64,000 nt of DNA from Vibrio algicola (GTDB lineage: Bacteria; Pseudomonadota; Gammaproteobacteria; Enterobacterales; Vibrionaceae), in contig NZ_CP045700.1 in the NCBI RefSeq assembly GCF_009601765.2, forward strand, positions 558,001-622,000, read 5' to 3'. A program made the translations under genes and the position numbers. Positions within the stretch are counted from its first letter, which is position 1. The number at the start of each line of letters is the position of its first letter. The notes under the pieces are model-generated. The model worked only from the letters and a program-made list of their open reading frames with translations, made no database searches and was not told the origin of the DNA. Of this stretch, positions 22,901 to 27,802 are shown one piece after another.

Positions 22901-23205
22901 TTGTTGTCATCCAATGGTTGATATTGATTAACATCGGTGGTCACGGTGACATCGCCCGTTGCCGGATCCATGGTTGGGGTCATGGTGATGTCTAGGACCG
23001 GATTGCCGTCCCCATCCACACCAGAGATGGTGGTCACGCCATTGGCATCGGTGGTCATGCTGAAGTTAATTGGGTCACCACCATTGGTGGTCATTTCACC
23101 CATTTCGGCGGTTAATGCGGTTTTGCCCGCATCGGTCATGCGCAGCGTGCTTGGGTCCAAATTATCACTTGGCGACTCAATCGTAACCGAGCTTGAACCA
23201 TGCAC
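4954..23205 (-). CDS. Giant LapA/BapA-type adhesin, main part after frameshift
   Basis: This is the 6,083-codon distal part of a giant type I-secreted surface adhesin. The open frame begins at a GTG inside a repeat, so it is not a natural start; it continues the gene starting at 25703 but is out of frame because of a one-base deletion at 23231-23233. From N to C: near-identical 302-residue repeats of the T1SS-143 kind (each two ~150-residue beta-sandwich halves, rich in Asp, Gly and Thr), two copies of a divergent ~300-residue block, then about 2,200 residues of non-identical cadherin/VCBS-like domains with DDDGD-type acidic loops likely to bind calcium. Next come a hydrophobic segment (6238-6282), a His/Asp-rich stretch, six GGLF nonapeptides and a C-terminal tail presumed to carry the secretion signal. 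I saw no cysteine and no canonical GGxGxDxxx RTX block. The secretion genes lie divergently at 26247 onward. Translation of this part requires repair of the frame. Confidence 0.85.
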   Translation of the reverse strand: MHGSSSVTIESPSDNLDPSTLRMTDAGKTALTAEMGEMTTNGGDPINFSMTTDANGVTTISGVDGDGNPVLDITMTPTMDPATGDVTVTTDVNQYQPLDDNNGTGENTGLITNIDDVISVELPFEIDDTDGDTSDVTVHVNFKDGEDPSFGADTGASITENDGTQTANGSIEFDQGSDHVDQIVFDTDQAGLDGITSNGEATTYSVDGNDLTLVDTDGNTVLSVTIDAQGNYVVTQEQPIDQNDGDITDIALNVHGTDDDGDTANGTINIHITDGDNAADVTDTVTVDEGDVQNPAEGNEYPVHGSSSVTIESPSDNLDPSTLRMTDAGKTALTAEMGEMTTNGGDPINFSMTTDANGVTTISGVDGAGNPVLDITMTPTMDPATGDVTVTTDVNQYQPLDDNNGTGENTGLITNIDDVISVELPFEIDDTDGDTSDVTVHVNFKDGEDPSFGMDTGASITENDGTQTANGSIEFDQGSDHVDQIVFDTDQAGLDGITSNGEATTYSVDGNDLTLVDTDGNTVLSVTIDAQGNYVVTQEQPIDQNDGDITDIALNVHGTDDDGDTANGTINIHITDGDNAADVTDTVTVDEGDVQNPAEGNEYPVHGSSSVTIESPSDNLDPSTLRMTDAGKTALTAEMGEMTTNGGDPINFSMTTDANGVTTISGVDGDGNPVLDITMTPTFDPATGNVTVDTVVNQYQPLDDNNGTGENTGLITNIDDVISVELPFEIDDTDGDTSDVTVHVNFKDGEDPSFGADTGASITENDGTQTANGSIEFDQGSDHVDQIVFDTDQAGLDGITSNGEATTYSVDGNDLTLVDTDGNTVLSVTIDAQGNYVVTQEQPIDQNDGDITDIALNVHGTDDDGDTANGTINIHITDGDNAADVTDTVTVDEGDVQNPAEGNEYPVHGSSSVTIESPSDNLDPSTLRMTDAGKTALTAEMGEMTTNGGDPINFSMTTDANGVTTISGVDGDGNPVLDITMTPTMDPATGDVTVTTDVNQYQPLDDNNGTGENTGLITNIDDVISVELPFEIDDTDGDTSDVTVHVNFKDGEDPSFGADTGASITENDGTQTANGSIEFDQGSDHVDQIVFDTDQAGLDGITSNGEATTYSVDGNDLTLVDTDGNTVLSVTIDAQGNYVVTQEQPIDQNDGDITDIALNVHGTDDDGDTANGTINIHITDGDNAADVTDTVTVDEGDVQNPAEGNEYPVHGSSSVTIESPSDNLDPSTLRMTDAGKTALTAEMGEMTTNGGDPINFSMTTDANGVTTISGVDGDGNPVLDITMTPTMDPATGDVTVTTDVNQYQPLDDNNGTGENTGLITNIDDVISVELPFEIDDTDGDTSDVTVHVNFKDGEDPSFGADTGASITENDGTQTANGSIEFDQGSDHVDAIVFDADQPGLAGITSNGEATHIDTDALATDPSTLVLADPDGNPVLSVTIDAQGNYVVTQEQPIDQNDGDTTDIAINVHGTDDDGDTANGTINIHITDGDNAADASDTINVDEGDVQNADGESTYPVHGSSSVTIESPSDNLDPSTLRMTDAGKTALTAEMGEMTTNGGDPINFSMTTDANGVTTISGVDGDGNPVLDITMTPTMDPATGDVTVTTDVNQYQPLDDNNGTGENTGLITNIDDVISVELPFEIDDTDGDTSDVTVHVNFKDGEDPSFGVDTGASITENDGTQTANGSIEFDQGSDHVDQIVFDTEQAGLDGITSNGEATTYSVDGNDLTLVDTDGNTVLSVTIDAQGNYVVTQEQPIDQNDGDITDIALNVHGTDDDGDTANGTINIHITDGDNAADVTDTVTVDEGDVQNPAEGNEYPVHGSSSVTIESPSDNLDPSTLRMTDAGKTALTAEMGEMTTNGGDPINFSMTTDANGVTTISGVDGAGNPVLDITMTPTFDPATGNVTVDTVVNQYQPLDDNNGTGENTGLITNIDDVISVELPFEIDDTDGDTSDVTVHVNFKDGEDPSFGADTGASITENDGTQTANGSIEFDQGSDHVDQIVFDTEQAGLDGITSNGEATTYSVDGNDLTLVDTDGNTVLSVTIDAQGNYVVTQEQPIDQNDGDITDIALNVHGTDDDGDTANGTINIHITDGDNAADVTDTINVDEGDVQNADGESTYPVHGSSSVTIESPSDNLDPSTLRMTDAGKTALTAEMGEMTTNGGDPINFSMTTDANGVTTISGVDGDGNPVLDITMTPTMDPATGDVTVTTDVNQYQPLDDNNGTGENTGLITNIDDVISVELPFEIDDTDGDTSDVTVHVNFKDGEDPTFTGTTDIDITETDNKDGPTVTTGDIDLDKGSDEIKEIGFDPDQSDSGLGDITVNGGQPTEYTVDGDTISVTDMDGNDVLSITLNTDGTYTFIQSEPIDQDKGDVNLDLNVYAIDDDGDKANGDINIVIHDSDSNDTSDTVVITEGDLENGDNYPVSGSSSVVVDSSSDDLDPSTLAVDPAALDDLMGDLDQLTSDGQALVFTMTINADGSVDISGGFPGSGDSLLDINMQPVLDADGNVTLTTTVTQNGPLDHIDFSSDYITANGDQISIDVPMVIDDTDGTETKIDITVNIEDGQDPSFGVDTGASITENDGTQTANGSIEFDQGSDHVDQIVFDTDQAGLDGITSNGEATTYSVDGNDLTLVDTDGNTVLSVTIDAQGNYVVTQEQPIDQNDGDITDIALNVHGTDDDGDTANGTINIHITDGDNAADVTDTVTVDEGDVQNPAEGNEYPVHGSSSVTIESPSDNLDPSTLRMTNAGKTALTAEMGEMTTNGGDPINFSMTTDANGVTTISGVDGDGNPVLDITMTPTFDPATGNVTVDTVVNQYQPLDDNNGTGENTGLITNIDDVISVELPFEIDDTDGDTSDVTVHVNFKDGEDPSFGADTGASITENDGTQTANGSIEFDQGSDHVDQIVFDTDQAGLDGITSNGEATTYSVDGNDLTLVDTDGNTVLSVTIDAQGNYVVTQEQPIDQNDGDITDIALNVHGTDDDGDTANGTINIHITDGDNAADVTDTVTVDEGDVQNPAEGNEYPVHGSSSVTIESPSDNLDPSTLRMTDAGKTALTAEMGEMTTNGGDPINFSMTTDANGVTTISGVDGDGNPVLDITMTPTFDPATGNVTVDTVVNQYQPLDDNNGTGENTGLITNIDDVISVELPFEIDDTDGDTSDVTVHVNFKDGEDPTFTGTTDIDITETDNKDGPTVTTGDIELDKGSDEIKEIGFDPDQSDSGLGDITVNGGQPTEYTVDGDTISVTDMDGNDVLSITLNTDGTYTFTQSEPIDQDKGDVNLDLNVYAIDDDGDKANGDINIVIHDSDSNDTSDTVVITEGDLENGDNYPVSGSSSVVVDSSSDDLDPSTLAVDPAALDDLMGDLDQLTSDGQALVFTMTINADGSVDISGGFPGSGDSILDINMQPVLDADGNVTLTTTVTQNGPLDHIDFSSDYITANGDQISIDVPMVIDDTDGTETKIDITVNIEDGQDPSFGDDSGVDLSDDGKIFGVDFGSGKIDVDTGSDEVKDVRFGQDQSQLDDVTSNGQPTTVNVSEDGTWLSITNDVTGLPVMILTIDDNGQYNVVQTQPIDQDNSELSNLDFNVEVEDADGDIGKGTITVRDTDGGNATGGGEIDIHTTEGDLTPDGGSDNSNGDGYPVHGEGSPVVLEPGVDDFDPSTVQIDPNSLDDLITELDAEITTAGGEAVTFSFNPETGVLQGVDSNNDPVLDISLNAVPTDDGGVSITVSMDQFQPIDHSGVDDSGMVQYDENSDTITIDFPIQIQDTDGDFLDNPIDFHASITDGDDPFIISADSITVDESATADGSHTDVTPDDGLDPTSSTTGQITVDSGSDGVTHFAIDVNAFNNQNTITSGGDNVTLVDNGDGTFSGVTDNGGDEVFNISFSEDGTYTFTVDGAIDDPLNDATGGTSVSIDIPIYGIDDDGDKSNTINANVTINDDVPVAQDVTKTVTEGDQLTDMGNIIASQGNDGASVTGIVVDGEVVALDTLPTVEGQDGNTYYQYDVSSDDASNQDLGQLYISADGEVYFKANPELVHSGQDLSDKITFVITDGDGDTDTSDVTINVKDDGITINTNDTNDSSGQEQDGNHTTDPNDNVDPNHNVDGIPVNMSIDVGDIDEHESLTQVTITPEGEAHGVFEYNGDPIPINADGSVTIPGDAFTLVDNGDGTATYEMSGITFVPDDDFSTNNVDLQFDVNAIVNDDAGTHSSDATFSITVDGIADTPTWNEDTGTYIVANEDDDSIHVPVEFDSNDSDGSESLMYHVRIEPDENGDTHGTIVDGIPGIEGPDENGYYDIPADSIDQLAIKPDANYSGDIKLDIYATSTESGNVVDGKGTADSDHQEIVINVDPVADDMTIHADANIKDNEDTAIHLADVITANPSADTDGSETYFVQLSGLPDGAVVMVNGEPVSPDENGVYNINVDDLDNADLIPPPQSNVDFTFSYNGLVVDTATGTDADGNPISGDDTKVINGGDINVDMHGEADDPVVVLPDDSAWDVSDPIDGRTAITTTIGEDGTATIDFSFSSGEYDPNNPDGGVDPDSDTSETLTFGVGDIPDGVTFSDADGNPLHPVLVSANPDIYQLDVDDLKGLQIHLPENSSEDITIPVRIVMTENDGDSTSIDYDIVVKVNPEVDGVGTNDDGSLKDYDTATSTGYEDNLVKLNWDPTSQLVDDSEKVTGLTINGFPPGYSIVIDGEEIQPDVNGSITLTSDQLAEAMIDTDGNGDGIYLKMPEDSDVDIHLTTDVTISDQEADDPNAATNVIHGDIDVDVDSVVEGDGHLEVDDSDGNAITDQDGDGKADIYEDSDTSNEIHLTTNELNGGSDSINWINDDGSSTEDVTKVIIKFNGVDVDANGNSIVYDDNGKAYDVSDFYIPGATNNGDGSFTITQDSIDDIVIKAPPGFDGSIDITISAEVVDHGDNNEGDTSKIVTEDSDITLHFNGIDDGGGDSDKAADIVITDATGSGVEDGTVNLGDLISGNVVINTSDNDGDGKGDQTNDTFSIAIDADDLPDGAVINGMTYNESTGQYVFSVTPDADGNVDLSGITMDLPPDYAGKIDFPIVITETDNDSGDTNSGTMNIDIDVTPVADDPVITIDGTGDEDSIITLDLNAAFGDQNNDGPDNGGQESFGDFTLTVDPDQGQFVDANGNPIGNEDGSITISDIDQPIYFKPADDFSGKVDVNIKTDVTDDASTGSDTKQIDTDVSFDVIAVNDGVDVDGTDNIHGDEDGNIPLDSITGDLIDTDGSEHIVSISISDLPPGFTVEGGANLSDGVWTLTNVQTNEDGSFELSGYSINPPDDFSGDVTITLKVFTQEDSLDEPAENDIPITFHVDPHADAVNTNVVTEASGEENGDIVLHFNAHDVDDAATGGSDSNVNEDAPEQVQITISNVPEGATFAFPEGESGSITTNPDGSVTIISDTSDLDSIIFNPGDANSDNWDGQLNYVIQGNDNGVTDGPTTNGTINVDVTPENDAAEISAPDSVDADNADGVTTITGIQISDIDADEGKGDFTVELKAENGTLSLPEGTDTSGINITVEDDGTYKVTGSLDDINAVLAGGVNYTPNDGFSGDDKIDIKTTDNGDADGNNQLVTNGTIDINDVVAPDVFESQQSAPAAPASIPQAASLGADLRNVLNSSQQVSAANASTIMPLAALLLTAAVAAQDGETLTLGHMQGAQVVDADNQPLGSVQADGSVELTADQVAIAYVQHLESGTTPSFSVTTKDADNRVVSEHKVEAGFTTSGSTAGENVVHHAADHVNHADAANNVADEHAQLAAVGEALHAAEGHDAAALLAANPDVAETLHEQATDGVHALTDDLHAIVDQATALDNNSMSTDAEQHLQPGMEHDNTLSTLTDDAHTNPDLAPAFDEHSSDNTLDAQADNDQHDIFATDSDDDSHSADTMLPEGLFDIHDIASDIGEHHALADLASDGGLFGEENEDGLLGESHDGGLFNDSSDGGLFGESTEGGLFSDAADHGLYGDIAASGDGDAHDGVMSNEHANLDMSDLFNQDGSESHDDMDKLLGDAAPSEASDIGKATEASSDDLASTQHLDHANVSGFDLDVSGVEDTSSAGHIINDLFNSSNFNPDS
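5275..5436 (-). repeat. Six tandem GGLF nonapeptides in adhesin C-terminus
   Basis: Six consecutive 9-residue units are encoded: DGGLFGEEN, EDGLLGESH, DGGLFNDSS, DGGLFGEST, EGGLFSDAA and DHGLYGDIA. The periodicity matches RTX nonapeptides but the Gly/Asp calcium-binding pattern is absent. They lie about 110 residues before the stop. Confidence 0.8.
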
Positions 23206-24030
23206 TGGGTATTCGTTGCCTTCGGCTGGGTTTGCACATCGCCTTCGTCAACAGTGACCGTATCGGTTACATCGGCCGCATTGTCACCGTCGGTAATGTG
23301 AATATTAATGGTACCGTTAGCCGTATCCCCATCGTCATCCGTGCCGTGCACGTTTAATGCGATGTCGGTGATATCCCCATCATTTTGGTCGATCGGTTGC
23401 TCTTGAGTGACAACGTAGTTGCCTTGCGCATCGATGGTCACACTCAAAACGGTGTTGCCGTCGGTGTCGACTAAGGTTAAATCATTGCCATCAACCGAAT
23501 AAGTCGTCGCTTCACCATTACTGGTGATCCCATCTAAACCGGCTTGATCGGTGTCAAACACGATTTGGTCTACCTGATCACTGCCTTGGTCAAATTCAAT
23601 CGAACCATTGGCGGTTTGGGTGCCGTCATTTTCAGTGATGCTGGCGCCCGTGTCCGCGCCAAAGCTTGGATCTTCACCATCTTTAAAGTTGACGTGTACC
23701 GTCACATCCGACGTATCGCCATCGGTGTCATCGATTTCAAATGGCAACTCAACAGAGATCACATCATCAATGTTGGTAATAAGACCGGTATTCTCACCCG
23801 TGCCGTTGTTGTCATCCAATGGTTGATATTGGTTAACAACAGTATCGACCGTTACATTACCAGTCGCTGGATCAAATGTTGGGGTCATGGTGATGTCTAG
23901 GACCGGATTGCCGTCCCCATCCACACCAGAGATGGTGGTCACGCCATTGGCATCGGTGGTCATGCTGAAGTTAATTGGGTCACCACCATTGGTGGTCATT
24001 TCACCCATTTCGGCGGTTAATGCGGTTTTG
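13600..24030 (-). repeat. 906-bp tandem repeat array within the adhesin gene
   Basis: A marker segment (GTGATGTCTAGGACCGGATT) recurs at about 13916, 14822, 16625, 17531, 18437, 19358, 20264, 21170, 22076, 22982 and 23887. Spacing is exactly 906 bases (302 codons) in most cases. The 1,803-base gap 14822-16625 holds a divergent unit, 921 bases marks one unit with a 5-codon insertion, and 905 marks the unit with the frameshift. Copies are almost identical at the DNA level. Such an array is prone to recombination and to assembly error, so the true copy number may differ. Confidence 0.9.
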
Positions 24031-25703
24031 CCATCATCGCTAAGACGCAATGTAGTTGGGTCGAGATTATCGTCAAGAGCCGTAATAGTGACAGAACTTG
24101 AGCCGGAAACGGGATACCCAGCATTATCATTATCAGGCTGTAAATCACCTTCATTAATATCAATCGTTGTGTCTACATCGGCGGCATCGGTGCCATCGGC
24201 GATATTGATATGAATATCACCATTGGCGGTATCACCGTCATCATCGGTTCCGATAATGCCTAAATCCAGTTGCAAAATATCATCTGCGTCTTGATCTAAC
24301 GGGCCTGTCACTTCAACGGTGTAAGAACCATCAGTCTGAATTTCAACGGTAAGCACAGGCTCACCGTTGATGTCCGTTACGGTGGCAACATTCCCATCAA
24401 CAGTATAGTCAGTTGGTTGACCATTACTGGTTATATCCTCCAGCGCCGGTTGATTGGGATCAAACACAATGCTGGCCATTTCATCACTACCAAGATCAAG
24501 CGGTACTTGGCCATGGATGACAGTGTTAGCATCATCACTTTCATTGATGTCGGTGCCGGTATCGAAGCCAAATTGTTCATTATTACCATCTAATACATCG
24601 ATATTAATAATGATAGGATCAACAATTGGGTTACCTTGAACATCATCACCAGAGATTGGGAAGTTAATATGAATATCATCCCCATCAGTGGTCACCATAC
24701 CGGTAGTATCACCATCAATATGATCCAGTGGGCGATCAATCGTGGTGGTAACGGTTACCGTCATATCACCATTAGGTAATGCAACAAAATCGACATCAAA
24801 TGAAGCAACAGGCTCACCATCTTGAGTACCGATAAAGGTATTAATGTCCGCATCGTAAACAAAGTTAACCGGCTCGCCGCCTGAGGTGATTTCGCTATTC
24901 ATTTCACCTAAAAGCTGATTAAGCTCGGCATCTGGAATATAAAATGAGCTCGGATCCAGTGCATTGCTGCCACTTTCTACCACGGCAGATTGCGAATTTT
25001 CAGTTGGATATCCGGTGCCACTATCTAGATCGCCTTCTGTGACTTCGACATCGAGAACTTGACCCCCTTCGGCAAATACCGTGTGTTTTTGCTCTGCTTC
25101 ATCATAATATTCACGAGTGAACCCTTCGGTATCATACCCAGCTTCAGCTAACATCGAATCATAATCATAGGCGACGGTCACGAAAGATTCATTCGCCGAA
25201 CCACCCGCTGTTACACCTGCGGCAGGTGCTTCTGTCACTTCAGTTGGATCTTGTCCTGCTAAAATAGCTTGTTGAATAGCAGCAATATCATCAGGTTGAG
25301 CGCCATTTTCTTGTGCTGCTTGCTGCTCAGCACCAATAATCGTTTGAGTAGGATCATCACCATTTAAGATAGATTCGCGAATAGCGGTAATATCTTGCTC
25401 TGAGAATTGAGCATTTGCGGCGTTTTCAGCGTTAAAACGAACTTGCTCATCTAAAGGCGTTGCAACCGGACCTTCATCGCCAGCCACAATAGATGTTGAA
25501 TGTGCATTACTATGGATGTGTTGTACTTGCCCTTGACCAGAAACTGTCGCATTAGCACCGGGGGAAACCAATAAAACTTCATCAGGCTGTAACTGATAAT
25601 CTCCTGTGATTAACACCGCGCCTTGGCCCGGTTTAATCACAAAAACTTCACCATTTTCAACATTGATATTTGTCGTATTCGTAGCAGGACTAGAATTTTC
25701 CAT
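23136..25703 (-). CDS. Giant LapA/BapA-type adhesin, N-terminal part
   Basis: This encodes the first part of the adhesin; the authentic frame runs from ATG 25703 to about 23231, after which the last ~30 codons are out of frame because of the deletion. Residues 1-165 form a LapA-type retention module: a beta-rich start, then two related segments (DITAIRESILNGDDPT and DIAAIQQAILAGQDPT) ending in PAAG at 160-163, the expected LapG cleavage site. There is no Sec signal peptide, as expected for a type I substrate. Two degenerate T1SS-143-like domains follow, then the first 302-residue repeat. The retention module should jam in the TolC-type pore and hold the adhesin at the cell surface until LapG cuts. 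As sequenced, the product is an 855-residue truncated protein lacking the secretion signal. Confidence 0.9.
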   Translation of the reverse strand: MENSSPATNTTNINVENGEVFVIKPGQGAVLITGDYQLQPDEVLLVSPGANATVSGQGQVQHIHSNAHSTSIVAGDEGPVATPLDEQVRFNAENAANAQFSEQDITAIRESILNGDDPTQTIIGAEQQAAQENGAQPDDIAAIQQAILAGQDPTEVTEAPAAGVTAGGSANESFVTVAYDYDSMLAEAGYDTEGFTREYYDEAEQKHTVFAEGGQVLDVEVTEGDLDSGTGYPTENSQSAVVESGSNALDPSSFYIPDAELNQLLGEMNSEITSGGEPVNFVYDADINTFIGTQDGEPVASFDVDFVALPNGDMTVTVTTTIDRPLDHIDGDTTGMVTTDGDDIHINFPISGDDVQGNPIVDPIIINIDVLDGNNEQFGFDTGTDINESDDANTVIHGQVPLDLGSDEMASIVFDPNQPALEDITSNGQPTDYTVDGNVATVTDINGEPVLTVEIQTDGSYTVEVTGPLDQDADDILQLDLGIIGTDDDGDTANGDIHINIADGTDAADVDTTIDINEGDLQPDNDNAGYPVSGSSSVTITALDDNLDPTTLRLSDDGKTALTAEMGEMTTNGGDPINFSMTTDANGVTTISGVDGDGNPVLDITMTPTFDPATGNVTVDTVVNQYQPLDDNNGTGENTGLITNIDDVISVELPFEIDDTDGDTSDVTVHVNFKDGEDPSFGADTGASITENDGTQTANGSIEFDQGSDQVDQIVFDTDQAGLDGITSNGEATTYSVDGNDLTLVDTDGNTVLSVTIDAQGNYVVTQEQPIDQNDGDITDIALNVHGTDDDGDTANGTINIHITDGDNAADVTDTVTVDEGDVQTQPKATNTQCMVQARLRLSRQVIIWTQARCA
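23231..23233 (-). other. Single-base deletion splitting the adhesin gene
   Basis: On the plus strand this repeat copy reads GGGTTTGC where the other copies with this motif read GGGTTTTGC (for example near 22323). Adding one base joins the two open frames into one of 20,751 bases, exactly 6,917 codons including stop. The spacing of repeat markers across this point is 905 instead of 906. Confidence 0.92.
25215..25226 (-). other. Predicted LapG cleavage site (PAAG) in adhesin
   Basis: Codons 160-163 of the adhesin encode Pro-Ala-Ala-Gly just after a GQDPTEVTEA segment. LapA of Pseudomonas is cut between the two alanines of TAAG, and related adhesins use T/P-A-A-G. The local lapG gene (34308-34958) provides the matching protease. 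Cleavage here is inferred. Confidence 0.8.
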
Positions 25704-26246
25704 AGATCACTCAACTTATTCGTTAGGTCTTGGTTTAAGTACCAATAGTTTTCGATCCTATTGGCCTCTTTTCTCAGATGGCACCAAGCAAAAATTAATA
25801 TAAACAATGTGTTTGATATTCAGTAAACTTGCGATACGGATTAAACTAGCTCAATAGCGAAATTTTAATTATTTTTCATTATAAACAATGAGTTAGCCCG
25901 ATAAAACCAAATATATACAATTATCAATAGTATAGCACCCTACACAATGGGCTTCAAATAGCCTTGCTTATTAAATGGGCAAAATGAGGGCCTTTATTAA
26001 TGTTTGATATTGTCATCAAATAACTATGATAAAATAAAGGGTAATTGTCACAAAATGTATAAAAATCCCCTGCGAAAATTATCATTTTCTTATAATATTA
26101 ATAAATTATAATAAAATGATAGAACTTTGATAGATAATCAAAATGTGGCCATCAAATCCATCTAGCTTACGAGTGAATATTTACAAAAATCATTCATTTT
26201 AAGTTACCTTACTTTAATAATATGCATCGCCTGCTATTGGTAAATC
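25704..26246. promoter_or_regulatory. Divergent promoter region, adhesin / secretion operon
   Basis: A 543-base, very AT-rich gap separates the leftward adhesin gene and the rightward secretion operon. It must contain promoters for both. Apart from the hairpin at 25742-25764 I could not assign -35/-10 boxes or regulator sites with confidence. Ribosome-binding sites on both sides are weak. Confidence 0.6.
25742..25764 (-). promoter_or_regulatory. Hairpin in adhesin upstream region
   Basis: A perfect 7-bp inverted repeat (CCAATAG / CTATTGG, 9-base spacer) lies 39-61 bases before the adhesin ATG. It could be an operator or an mRNA hairpin. There is no T-run for a terminator. No c-di-GMP riboswitch consensus was recognised nearby. 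Confidence 0.3.
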
Positions 26247-27641
26247 ATGAAAAAAAATATTTCGACTGAACAATTGGATTTTGTTGATGACAAATCATCT
26301 GCATTAATGCTCAATACTGCCCGCACCCCTAGAATTATGCTCTGGACGGTTGTACTTTTCTTTGTTATTGCTTTTATTTGGGCCTCACTTGCTAGTTTAG
26401 ATAAGGTAACAAGTGGTACCGGAAAAGTGATCCCTTCCACTCAAATGCAAGTGGTGCAAAACTTAGAAGGCGGGATAGTTAAACAAGTCATGGTTCGTGA
26501 AGGCCAGCCCGTTAAAAAAGGTCAACGCCTACTCCTTATCGATGACACACAGACTAAATTTGATTTTCAGGGTAAGGCGCTCGATATCGCGAGCATGAAT
26601 GCCGATCAACTACGACTTAGGGCTCAATTAGATGCCGTTAAGATCGATAAATCGAAAATTAAAGATGCTCATCATTGGCAAGATAGTGTCATTATTGATG
26701 AAGCGTTAACCCCAGCTTTTGATGCCGATTTTTTAAAACAACACCCTCGTTTAGTGGCTCGTCAAAATAATGAATATCAAGGCAATGTTTCTAATTTAGA
26801 AAACCAACTACACGTTGCGATGCAACAAATCACTCAAAAACAGCGTGAACTTGATGAAAACCGCTCTCGCTATAACAACTTAAAAAGCAGTTACAATATT
26901 GCGAATCAAGAGTATAAAATCACCGAACCACTTGCAAAGGAAGGTGTTGTACCTAAAATCGAATTGCTTAAGTTACGTCGTCAGTTAAGTGATACTCGCC
27001 GTGATTTAACCTCCACTAAAATGCAAATCCCAGTCGCCATATCTGCAGTACAAGAAACCATCTACAAATACCTAGATATTGCGTTGAAATACCGCAGTGA
27101 CAATCAAAATGAGCTCAATAAAATCAGTGCTCAACTTGCTAGTATGAGTAAATCTCAATTGGGTCTGAAAGATAGAGTTAACCGCACCGTTGTGACCTCT
27201 CCTGTCAACGGCACAATTCAAAAGATCTATATCAATACTATTGGAGGTGTTATCCAGCCAGGTATGGATTTAATCGAAATCGTTCCAACCGAAGATACGC
27301 TATTAATAGAGGCTAAAATCGCGCCGCAAGATATCGGTTTCTTACACCCAGGTCTTCCTGCATTGATTAAATTTACTGCTTATAATTTTTCTACTTACGG
27401 CGGCTTAAACGGAACAGTAGAAACCATCAGTGCCGATACCATCCAAGATGAAGAAGGTAATAGTTTTTACCAAGTCCGGATCCGTACTGGTGAAAATGAG
27501 TTAAAAGGTACCGATGGCAAACCATTACCTATTATTCCGGGAATGACAGCAAGTACCGATATCATCACTGGTAAACGTACAGTATTAAGTTATTTACTCA
27601 AGCCAGTTCTAAAAGCCACAAATTCAGCCTTAAGAGAATAG
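26247..27641 (+). CDS. LapC/HlyD-type membrane fusion protein
   Basis: This 464-residue periplasmic adaptor of a type I secretion system links the inner-membrane ABC exporter to the outer-membrane channel. A cytoplasmic N-terminus of about 28 residues is followed by one transmembrane helix at 29-50. A biotinyl-lipoyl-like half (the VVQNLEGGIVKQVMVREGQ segment) comes next, then a long coiled coil (about 180-310), the second lipoyl half with the VTSPVNGTIQ motif, and a beta-barrel C-terminus of the HlyD family (VRIRTGENEL, IPGMTASTDI). Length and order are standard. It is the first gene of the rightward operon and divergent from the adhesin, its presumed substrate. Confidence 0.93.
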   Translation: MKKNISTEQLDFVDDKSSALMLNTARTPRIMLWTVVLFFVIAFIWASLASLDKVTSGTGKVIPSTQMQVVQNLEGGIVKQVMVREGQPVKKGQRLLLIDDTQTKFDFQGKALDIASMNADQLRLRAQLDAVKIDKSKIKDAHHWQDSVIIDEALTPAFDADFLKQHPRLVARQNNEYQGNVSNLENQLHVAMQQITQKQRELDENRSRYNNLKSSYNIANQEYKITEPLAKEGVVPKIELLKLRRQLSDTRRDLTSTKMQIPVAISAVQETIYKYLDIALKYRSDNQNELNKISAQLASMSKSQLGLKDRVNRTVVTSPVNGTIQKIYINTIGGVIQPGMDLIEIVPTEDTLLIEAKIAPQDIGFLHPGLPALIKFTAYNFSTYGGLNGTVETISADTIQDEEGNSFYQVRIRTGENELKGTDGKPLPIIPGMTASTDIITGKRTVLSYLLKPVLKATNSALRE

Positions 27642-27716
27642 TGCCCCTAGGCTATTTGCGCTAGAAACTATTTGTGCTAGAAGCAATTTACATTAGAGAT
27701 TAAATCTAGAACTCGG

Positions 27717-27750
27717 TGGTAAAAAGCAGTCACATTGTTGCTTTTCACCA
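27717..27750 (+). other. Hairpin between membrane fusion protein and lapD-like gene
   Basis: TGGT-A-AAAAGCA pairs with TGCTTTT-CACCA around a 10-base loop, with one bulge. It lies 76 bases after the membrane-fusion gene and 53 bases before the receptor gene. It has no T-run. It may stabilise or process the mRNA to set gene dosage; function is not shown. Confidence 0.3.
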
Positions 27751-27802
27751 TCTAGTCTGAAAAAACTCAAATTTTTGCAACACTATTTTGATGAGAAATC
27801 AC

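Noticed and set aside
13564..23257. Many plus-strand open frames of 70-140 codons, repeated at 906-base intervals across the adhesin gene.
   Set aside because: They are antisense shadows of the adhesin repeats. They lack ribosome-binding sites and their composition follows the opposite strand.
13600..24030. CRISPR-like or satellite array suggested by strict periodicity.
   Set aside because: The repeat unit is 906 bases, fully coding and without spacers.
25704..26246. c-di-GMP (GEMM) riboswitch upstream of the adhesin.
   Set aside because: The recognisable conserved core of that riboswitch class was not found on either strand.
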